This document shows positions 57,946 to 64,000 of a DNA stretch of 64,000 bases, in pieces; within the stretch, counting starts at the first letter, position 1; each line of letters begins with the position of its first letter. This stretch comes from Pseudomonas cremoris. Its GTDB lineage: Bacteria > Pseudomonadota > Gammaproteobacteria > Pseudomonadales > Pseudomonadaceae. Under the pieces are notes generated by a model, which made no database searches, had not been told where the DNA came from, and saw nothing but the letters and a program-made list of their open reading frames with translations. The stretch is taken from positions 186,001 to 250,000 of the forward strand of contig NZ_JAAXCY010000011.1 of NCBI RefSeq assembly GCF_014230465.1, written 5' to 3'. The position numbers and the translations under genes are program-made.

Positions 57946-58095
57946 GGTTACTCACGGAAAAACGATCTTATGGACGGCCTGCGGGCCGTGTTCGAGCGGG
58001 GCATGCTAGCACAGCACCTTCTTCTATTCAGGGAGCGGGCTAGATCGAAACGGTATATGAATATGCCCTGATGTTTGGGCCGAACTCGGTCAACT

Positions 58096-58182
58096 GTGGG
58101 AGCGGGCTTGCTCGCGAATGCGGTGGTTCAGTCAAAACATCTGTGACTGATACTCCGCCTTCGCGAGCAAGCCCGCTCCCAC
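58096..58182. repeat. REPIN-type inverted repeat, copy 7
   Basis: 87 bp with intact outer arms, in the 270-bp gap between the cysD start and the stop of the Nif3-like gene. Confidence 0.93.
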
Positions 58183-58216
58183 ACAAGCCCTTCCCACATG
58201 AGTTTTGTGGTGGGGC

Positions 58217-58975
58217 TTAGATCGGGTTCGGACAGTCGATGAACAGGTGTTCCAGGGCAAAGCGCCGCGCCAGGTAGTCCCCCAGCGCCTGCACGCCATA
58301 ACGCTCGGTCGCGTGATGGCCGGCGGCAATAAAGCTGATGTCGTTTTCGCGGGCGCTGTGGAAGGTCTGCTCGGACGCTTCGCCGCTCAGGAATAGGTCG
58401 ACGCCGGCCGCGATCCCGTGGTCGATGTAGCCTTGGCCACCCCCGGTGCACCAGCCGACGCGACGGATCATCTCGCTGCCTTCGATCAGCAGCGGCTCGC
58501 GGCCCATGACCTCCTGAACGCGGCGGGCAAAGTCACGCGGCGACAACGGTTCGGCGAGTGAGCCGATCAGGCCGACGATCTTGGGGTTGCTCGGATCCAA
58601 CGGGCCTTCGACGGTAATGTCCAACTGACGTGCGAGCTGCACGTTGTTGCCAACCTCGGGGTGCAGGTCCAACGGCAGGTGGTAAGCCAGCAGACTGATG
58701 TCGTGCTTGAGCAGCGTCTTGAGGCGACGCTGCTTCATGCCGGTGATGCAAGGGTTTTCGCCTTTCCAGAAATAGCCGTGGTGCACCAGCACCAGATCGG
58801 CCTGGGCTTCGACCGCCGCATCCAACAGGGCTTGGCTGGCGGTCACGCCGCTGACGATGCGCATCACCTGCGGACGCCCCTCCACTTGCAGGCCATTGGG
58901 GCAGTAATCGGCTATTTTGGCACTGCCGAGGTAGCGGTCCGCTTCCTCGACGAGGGTGGTAAGGGCAACGGCCAT
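58217..58975 (-). CDS. Nif3-like dinuclear metal-center protein (YbgI family)
   Basis: A 252-aa protein of the Nif3/YbgI family, toroidal hexamers with a di-metal site; in E. coli YbgI/NfeE links to GTP cyclohydrolase-like folds and has no firm function. Metal ligands are H-H in L-V-H-H-G-Y near residue 65, Y-H-L-P-L-D near 98 and A-G-H-H-A-T-E near 218. It is divergent from algW, as in P. aeruginosa. Confidence 0.9.
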   Translation of the reverse strand: MAVALTTLVEEADRYLGSAKIADYCPNGLQVEGRPQVMRIVSGVTASQALLDAAVEAQADLVLVHHGYFWKGENPCITGMKQRRLKTLLKHDISLLAYHLPLDLHPEVGNNVQLARQLDITVEGPLDPSNPKIVGLIGSLAEPLSPRDFARRVQEVMGREPLLIEGSEMIRRVGWCTGGGQGYIDHGIAAGVDLFLSGEASEQTFHSARENDISFIAAGHHATERYGVQALGDYLARRFALEHLFIDCPNPI

Positions 58976-59077
58976 AAAAGACTCCTAAATATCCCGTTCG
59001 AAGGCGCTCGCAGCCTCGTATAATGCGCGACATTATGGGCGCTCTCCCGCCCCCTGCAACCTGTCAGGACTTACTTG

Positions 59078-60232
59078 ATGCTCAAGGCGCTGCGTTTTTT
59101 TGGATGGCCATTGTTGGCTGGCGTGCTGATCGCGATGTTGATCATTCAGCGATACCCTGAGCTGGTGGGTCTACCCAGCCTGGATGTGAACCTGCAACAG
59201 GCCCCGCAAACCAACTCGGTGGTGCAAGGTCCAGTCACCTATGCCGACGCGGTAGTCATCGCCGCCCCTGCCGTGGTCAACCTGTACACCACCAAGGTCA
59301 TCAACAAACCGGCGCATCCGCTGTTTGAAGACCCGCAGTTCCGCCGCTATTTCGGAGACAATGGGCCCAAGCAGCGCCGCATGGAATCCAGCCTGGGTTC
59401 CGGGGTGATCATGAGCCCCGAGGGTTATATCCTCACCAACAACCACGTAACCACCGGTGCCGACCAGATTGTGGTGGCCCTGCGTGACGGTCGCGAAACC
59501 CTGGCGCGCGTAGTCGGCAGCGACCCGGAAACCGACCTCGCGGTGCTCAAGATCGATTTGAAAAGCCTGCCGTCGATCACCATCGGCCGCTCCGAAGGGC
59601 TGCGCGTGGGTGATGTGGCACTGGCCATCGGCAACCCGTTCGGCGTTGGCCAAACTGTCACCATGGGCATCATCAGTGCCACCGGGCGTAACCAGCTCGG
59701 CCTGAACAGCTACGAAGACTTCATCCAGACTGACGCAGCGATCAACCCGGGCAACTCCGGCGGGGCGTTGGTGGATGCCAATGGCAACCTGACCGGGATC
59801 AACACCGCCATTTTCTCCAAGTCCGGCGGCTCCCAGGGCATCGGCTTTGCGATCCCGGTGAAGCTGGCGATGGAAGTGATGAAGTCCATCATCGAGCACG
59901 GCCAGGTCATTCGTGGCTGGCTGGGGATTGAAGTGCAGCCGCTGACCAAGGATCTGGCGGAATCATTCGGCCTGACCGGACGCCCAGGCATCGTGGTGGC
60001 CGGGATCTTCCGTGATGGCCCGGCGCAGAAAGCCGGCCTGCAACTGGGCGACGTAATCCTGAGCATCGACGGTGAGCCGGCCGGCGATGGCCGCAAGTCG
60101 ATGAACCAGGTGGCGCGGATCAAGCCCACCGACAAGGTGGCGATCCAGGTAATGCGCAATGGTAAAGAGATCAAGCTGATGGCGGAGATAGGCCTGCGTC
60201 CACCGCCTGCCCCGGTAAAAGAAGAGGAATAA
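59078..60232 (+). CDS. algW: Periplasmic serine protease AlgW (DegS-like)
   Basis: A 384-aa HtrA-family protease anchored by an N-terminal helix (about residues 8-24). The catalytic triad is H in N-N-H-V near 122, D in E-T-D-L near 152 and S in G-N-S-G-G near 226. One PDZ domain (about 265-365) ends in the usual repeated hydrophobic pattern. AlgW cleaves MucA after sensing misfolded outer-membrane protein tails and so triggers AlgU and alginate. ATG at 59078 follows AGGA. Confidence 0.94.
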   Translation: MLKALRFFGWPLLAGVLIAMLIIQRYPELVGLPSLDVNLQQAPQTNSVVQGPVTYADAVVIAAPAVVNLYTTKVINKPAHPLFEDPQFRRYFGDNGPKQRRMESSLGSGVIMSPEGYILTNNHVTTGADQIVVALRDGRETLARVVGSDPETDLAVLKIDLKSLPSITIGRSEGLRVGDVALAIGNPFGVGQTVTMGIISATGRNQLGLNSYEDFIQTDAAINPGNSGGALVDANGNLTGINTAIFSKSGGSQGIGFAIPVKLAMEVMKSIIEHGQVIRGWLGIEVQPLTKDLAESFGLTGRPGIVVAGIFRDGPAQKAGLQLGDVILSIDGEPAGDGRKSMNQVARIKPTDKVAIQVMRNGKEIKLMAEIGLRPPPAPVKEEE

Positions 60233-60242
60233 GCGCCTCGTT

Positions 60243-60266
60243 CAGGTACCCGTTCGCGGGTACCTG
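60243..60266. terminator. Perfect hairpin after algW
   Basis: CAGGTACCCG, TTCG loop and CGGGTACCTG form a perfect 10-bp stem starting 11 bp after the algW stop. No T-run follows, so it may be a weak terminator or an RNA-stabilising 3' end. Confidence 0.55.
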
Positions 60267-60283
60267 TAAGGCCATGTTTCAAA

Positions 60284-60313
60284 GCAATTCATTCTCATTG
60301 GTCATGTTATATT
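60284..60313 (+). promoter_or_regulatory. Fur-like box and -10 of the second TonB receptor
   Basis: The reverse strand of 60284-60302 (ACCAATGAGAATGAATTGC) matches 12 of 19 positions of the Fur consensus, the best of the three Fur-like sites here. TATATT at 60308-60313 is a plausible -10. Iron repression is expected for this receptor gene. Confidence 0.55.
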
Positions 60314-60343
60314 GTTTCAATATCGCTATTGGAACGCTCTATC

Positions 60344-62437
60344 ATGCCGTCTCGAAAAATCGCCCCCTTGGCTGGCCTGGCCTTGGGCTTGTTGCTCGAC
60401 CCCGCCTTCGCCGAAGAAAACACCGTAGAGCTGGACGCTATCAGCGTCACCACCGACGCTTACGAATCCGCCACAGGACCGGTCAAGGGCTACCGCGCCA
60501 CCCGTTCCGCCAGCGCGACCAAGACTGACACCGCCCTGCGCGACATCCCACAATCCATCAGCGTAATTCCCGCCACTGTCCTCACGGACCTGGGCAGCAC
60601 CAACGTGGAACGCGCCCTGGAATTTGCCGGCGGCGTGTCCAAGCAAAACAATTTCGGCGGCCTCACCTTATACGAATACAGCGTGCGGGGCTTCACAACG
60701 TCGGAGTTCTATCAGGACGGCTTTAGCGCCAATCGCGGTTACCCGAGCACTCCGGACGCCGCCAATATCGAGCGCATCGAAGTGCTCAAGGGCCCCGCCG
60801 CGAGCCTGTATGGCCGTGGTGACCCTGGCGGCACCGTAAACATCGTCACCAAAAAGCCCCAGCCGGAGGCTTTCACCACCTTGCAAACCAGCGCCGGCAG
60901 TTGGGATCGTTACCGCACCGCGCTGGATATCAACACCCCGCTGGACAGTGAGGGTACCGTGCTCTCGCGGGTCAACCTGGCGGTGGAAGACAACCACAGC
61001 TTCCGCGACCACGTGCAGAGCAAGCGGGTGTTTGTCGCGCCTTCGTTCAGTTGGCAATTGGACCCGGACACCAGTCTGCTGGTGGAGAGCGAATTCGTGC
61101 GCCACCGCTCAACCTTTGACCGTGGCATCGTCGACGCCCCCGGCGTTTCGCGCTCAACCTTCCTCGGAGAGCCCAACGATGGCGACATCAGCAACCACAA
61201 CAATCGCATCCAGGCCGCGCTTGAGCACCACCTTGATGACGCCTGGAAACTGCGCCTTGCCAGCCATTACAAACAAGGCAGCCTGTGGGGCGACGCCTCG
61301 GAAAACCGTGCGTTGAATGCCGATGGGCATACCCTCAACCGACGCTATCGCGAACGCTCCACCGGTTGGCATGACAGCATTACCCAGCTTGAGCTGCGGG
61401 GAATGTTCGACATCGGCAGCTGGCAGCATGAACTGCTGATCGGCACCGAATACGAGGACTACCGCAAGAAGGAACGTGTGACCGCTATCGCTGGCAGCCC
61501 CTACGCTATCGATATCTACAACCCGGTCTACGGTCAGCCCAAACCCAACGGCACGCGCTCCGGCACCGATTTCTTCGAACAGACCAAAAGCCACGCCCTG
61601 AACCTGCAAGACCAGATCATCTTCACCGACCGCCTGCGCGGCATGCTCGGCGCACGCTTTGAGCATTTCGACCAACGCATCGAAGACTTCAACGGCGCGC
61701 CCAAGAGCCATCAGACCCACGACGCCCTCACCCATCGCGCCGGCCTGCTGTATCAACTGACGCCGCAAGTGGGGGTATTCGCTAACGCGTCCACCTCGTT
61801 CAAGCCCAATAGCGGCCTGGATGCCAACAGCAAATCCTTCAAGCCGGAAGAAGGCGTGGGTTATGAAGTGGGGCTCAAGACCGAGCTGTTCGACGACCGC
61901 CTCAGCGCCACCGTCGCCGCGTTCCATATCGAAAAGGAAAATGTGCTCACCCTGGACCCGGCCACCAACCTCAACCGCGCCATGGGCAAGGCGCGTAGCC
62001 AGGGTGTTGACCTGCAACTGACCGGGCAAGTAACCGATGCCGTACGGGTGATCGGCGCCTTTGCCTACATCGACGCCGAGGTCACCAAAGGCGACAAAGC
62101 CATTCCCGCCGGCAGCCGGATTCTCGGCGTGGCCAAGCGCAGCGGCAGTCTGTTGGGGGTGTATGAGTTCCAGGATGGCGCGTTGCGAGGGTCAGACCTG
62201 GGGGCGGCGTTTACGTATGTGGGGGATCGCTCGGGGGAAGCGGGCACGCGCTTCGAGTTGCCGGCCTATCACACGGTGGATTTGCTGGCGCATTACAAGG
62301 CGACAGACAACGTTACCGTAGGACTGAACCTCAATAACCTGTTCGATGAAAAGTATTACGAGCGGTCCTACAGCAGCTATTGGGTCAACCCTGGTGAACC
62401 TCGCAATCTCACCGTCAGCCTGACCCTCAACCTGTAA
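60344..62437 (+). CDS. TonB-dependent siderophore receptor
   Basis: A 697-aa outer-membrane receptor. A signal peptide ends P-A-F-A near residue 24. The plug has I-P-Q-S-I-S-V-I-P near 65 and L-K-G-P-A-A-S-L-Y-G-R-G-D-P-G-G near 148; the barrel ends S-L-T-L-N-L. Its form is that of FhuA/FoxA-type hydroxamate receptors, but the ligand cannot be read from the sequence. The ATG at 60344 starts the signal peptide. No TonB or siderophore synthesis gene is adjacent. A Fur-like box lies upstream. Confidence 0.92.
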   Translation: MPSRKIAPLAGLALGLLLDPAFAEENTVELDAISVTTDAYESATGPVKGYRATRSASATKTDTALRDIPQSISVIPATVLTDLGSTNVERALEFAGGVSKQNNFGGLTLYEYSVRGFTTSEFYQDGFSANRGYPSTPDAANIERIEVLKGPAASLYGRGDPGGTVNIVTKKPQPEAFTTLQTSAGSWDRYRTALDINTPLDSEGTVLSRVNLAVEDNHSFRDHVQSKRVFVAPSFSWQLDPDTSLLVESEFVRHRSTFDRGIVDAPGVSRSTFLGEPNDGDISNHNNRIQAALEHHLDDAWKLRLASHYKQGSLWGDASENRALNADGHTLNRRYRERSTGWHDSITQLELRGMFDIGSWQHELLIGTEYEDYRKKERVTAIAGSPYAIDIYNPVYGQPKPNGTRSGTDFFEQTKSHALNLQDQIIFTDRLRGMLGARFEHFDQRIEDFNGAPKSHQTHDALTHRAGLLYQLTPQVGVFANASTSFKPNSGLDANSKSFKPEEGVGYEVGLKTELFDDRLSATVAAFHIEKENVLTLDPATNLNRAMGKARSQGVDLQLTGQVTDAVRVIGAFAYIDAEVTKGDKAIPAGSRILGVAKRSGSLLGVYEFQDGALRGSDLGAAFTYVGDRSGEAGTRFELPAYHTVDLLAHYKATDNVTVGLNLNNLFDEKYYERSYSSYWVNPGEPRNLTVSLTLNL

Positions 62438-62451
62438 CACGGTAAAAAAAT

Positions 62452-62538
62452 GTGGGAGCGGGCTTGCTCGCGAATGCGATGGATCAGTCAGACATTCAGT
62501 GACTGACACTGCGCATTCGCGAGCAAGCCCGCTTCCAC
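62452..62538. repeat. REPIN-type inverted repeat, copy 8
   Basis: 87 bp; the right arm ends GCTTCCAC instead of GCTCCCAC. It lies between the convergent ends of the receptor gene and hemH. Confidence 0.92.
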
Positions 62539-62559
62539 ATTGGTCCGCGCCAGACTTGG

Positions 62560-63582
62560 CTACAGCTTCGTGTCTGCCCGCTCACACAAAGTATTCAGCG
62601 CCGCTGCCCACTGCGGATCATCATTCAGGCACGGCACCAGCACCAACTCCTCGCCTCCCGCCTCGCGGAACTGTTCCAGCCCACGATCCCCGATCTCTTC
62701 CAGTGTCTCGATGCAATCGGCCACAAACGCCGGGCACATCACCAGCAGCTTTTTCACACCTTGCTGGGCCAGGGTTTCCAAGCGCGCTTCAGTATACGGT
62801 TCGATCCACTTTGCCCGGCCCAAGCGTGATTGGAACGCCACCGACCACTTGTCCTCCGGCAGGCCCATGCGCGCCGCAAAGTCCCGCGCCACGCTGAAGC
62901 ATTGCCCGCGATAACAGGTGGCGCGCACCTCAGGCGATGCGTTCACGCAGCAATCAGTCGCACCGTCGAAGGTATGCCCCGGGTTGAGCTTTTGCAGGTG
63001 CCGTTCCGGCAACCCGTGGAAGCTGAACAGCAGGTGATCATAGTCCTGCTGCAGGTGCGGCTTGGCACTGGCTACCAGAGCGTCGAGGTATTCGGGCTGG
63101 TCGTAGAACGGTTGCAGAATGGCAAATTGCAGATCGAGTTTTTTGTCGCGCACCACACGTCGTGCTTCTTCGACCACGGTGGTCACGGTGCTGTCGGCAA
63201 ACTGCGGATACAACGGCGCCAGGGTGACCTTGCGAATGCCTTGGGTGGCGAGACGGGTCAGCACGTTTTCAATGGACGGCTCGCCGTAGCGCATCGCCAA
63301 TTCCACTGGGCCGTGGGTCCACTGCGCGGTCATCTGCTGTTGCAGGCGACGGCTGAGCACCACCAGCGGCGAACCTTCGTCCCACCAGATCGACGCGTAG
63401 GCGTGGGCCGACTGCTCGGGACGCTTGATCAGGATCAGCGACACCAACAAGCGTCGCACCGGCCAAGGCAGGTCGATCACATAAGGGTCCATCAGAAACT
63501 GATTGAGGTAGCTGCGCACATCCGCCACCGAAGTGGACTTGGGCGAGCCCAGGTTGACCAGTAACAACGCGTGATCCGTCAT
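62560..63582 (-). CDS. hemH: Ferrochelatase
   Basis: A 340-aa enzyme inserting Fe(II) into protoporphyrin IX, the last step of heme synthesis. It begins [14 protein letters not shown], and F-S-F-H-G-L-P near 188 carries the metal-binding His. C-Y-R-G-Q-C near 219 and a further Cys near the end are present; P. aeruginosa-type enzymes usually lack an Fe-S cluster. It lies 14 bp after the epimerase-like gene and is probably co-transcribed with it. Confidence 0.95.
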   Translation of the reverse strand: MTDHALLLVNLGSPKSTSVADVRSYLNQFLMDPYVIDLPWPVRRLLVSLILIKRPEQSAHAYASIWWDEGSPLVVLSRRLQQQMTAQWTHGPVELAMRYGEPSIENVLTRLATQGIRKVTLAPLYPQFADSTVTTVVEEARRVVRDKKLDLQFAILQPFYDQPEYLDALVASAKPHLQQDYDHLLFSFHGLPERHLQKLNPGHTFDGATDCCVNASPEVRATCYRGQCFSVARDFAARMGLPEDKWSVAFQSRLGRAKWIEPYTEARLETLAQQGVKKLLVMCPAFVADCIETLEEIGDRGLEQFREAGGEELVLVPCLNDDPQWAAALNTLCERADTKL

Positions 63583-63596
63583 GCAACATCCTATCT

Positions 63597-64000
63597 CTAG
63601 AGGCGGCTGGACAAGTCGTCCAGAGCCGCACGCAACTCAGTGAACTGGAAAGTGAAACCCGCCGCCAACAACCGCTCGGGCAGCGCCTTCTGCCCGCCCA
63701 GCAACAAACCGGACAACTCACCCAGGCCCACCTTCAACGCAAAGGCCGGCATCGGCATGAACGCCGGGCGGTGCAGCACTTGGCCCAAGGTCTTGGCGAA
63801 CTCGCGATTACGTACCGGGTGTGGCGCGCAGGCATTATAAGGACCGTTGGCATCAGGCTTGTGCAGAAGAAAATCAATCAGGGCGATTTGATCCTTGATA
63901 TGCACCCAAGGCATCCATTGCCGACCATCGCCGATCGGCCCGCCCAGCGCCAGCTTGAACGGCAATAGCAGCCGCGACAAAAAGCCACCCTCGGCTGCCA
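63597..64000 (-). CDS. TIGR01777-family NAD(P)-dependent epimerase-like protein (C-terminal part, cut by window edge)
   Basis: The C-terminal 134 codons of a short-chain dehydrogenase-like epimerase of the YfcH/TIGR01777 family. Visible motifs are [25 protein letters not shown] and [12 protein letters not shown]. The N-terminal nucleotide-binding part lies beyond the window. It runs on the minus strand ahead of hemH; in P. aeruginosa the pair is arranged the same way. Substrate unknown. Confidence 0.88.
   Translation of the reverse strand, partial: AAEGGFLSRLLLPFKLALGGPIGDGRQWMPWVHIKDQIALIDFLLHKPDANGPYNACAPHPVRNREFAKTLGQVLHRPAFMPMPAFALKVGLGELSGLLLGGQKALPERLLAAGFTFQFTELRAALDDLSSRL

Noticed and set aside
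55276..58071. Long open frame on the plus strand opposite cysNC and cysD
   Set aside because: Antisense to two conserved genes; skewed composition rich in His, Val, Gln and Gly is a codon-shadow signature.
60243..60266. Strong intrinsic terminator after algW
   Set aside because: The stem is perfect but no U-tract follows on either strand, so it is listed only as a hairpin with modest confidence.

Overview
The window looks like chromosomal DNA from a Pseudomonas of the fluorescens group. It is GC-rich. It carries the piuC-piuA-piuB iron cluster, a fructose PTS with a Cra-type operator, ampDE, the pilA/pilC/pilD-coaE-yacG block, algW and eight ~87-bp REPIN-type inverted repeats in intergenic gaps. 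Gene order over most of the window is recognisably that of the P. aeruginosa pilin/ampDE/clpB/ileS region, interrupted by rearrangements. I see no phage, insertion sequence or CRISPR array. Product names rest on motifs and gene order read by eye, not on database searches.

Layout. 1-5870: iron uptake (Fe/2OG hydroxylase piuC divergent from TonB receptor piuA, then reductase piuB), with Fur-like sites between the divergent genes. 6005-7546: Tat-exported PhoD-type phosphatase. 7741-15311: fruBKA divergent from cra, with tatD-type hydrolase downstream of cra. 15258-21588: small zinc-ribbon membrane protein, chemoreceptor, ampE/ampD and a DUF1631 protein. 21777-28198: nadC, tRNA-Thr, a pilin-glycosylase-like gene, pilA, pilC, pilD, coaE, yacG. 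28195-31950: small conserved genes, an orphan CbiM-like permease with a periplasmic partner, ndh. 32143-32556: four tRNA genes (Pro, Lys, Pro, Asn). 32860-38776: clpB under a heat-shock promoter, pgeF, rluD, bamD and a PP0621-type protein. 38763-42767: thiO and the minor pilin genes pilE, pilX, pilW, pilV and fimT. 42783-50832: ispH, fkpB, lspA, ileS, ribF, murJ and rpsT. 51088-54941: slyD, a DUF3565 gene, pta, acyltransferase. 55120-60232: cysNC, cysD, Nif3-like, algW. 60344-64000: second TonB receptor, hemH and a cut-off epimerase-like gene.

How the parts fit together. PiuA imports a ferric siderophore, while PiuB is a membrane flavo-reductase that could release the iron; the second receptor at 60344 has a similar Fur-like site and lies near ferrochelatase. 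FruB, FruA and FruK take up fructose and convert it to fructose-1,6-bisphosphate, and Cra sits divergently with its operator. AmpD and AmpE act in peptidoglycan recycling. CysD and CysNC activate sulfate.

The most unusual feature is a type IV pilus gene set that keeps pilin, inner-membrane platform, prepilin peptidase, minor pilins and a pilin-glycosylase-like protein, but lacks pilB, pilS/pilR and pilY1 at the places where P. aeruginosa has them. The system is either degenerate, completed by genes elsewhere, or repurposed, for example as a DNA-uptake pseudopilus.
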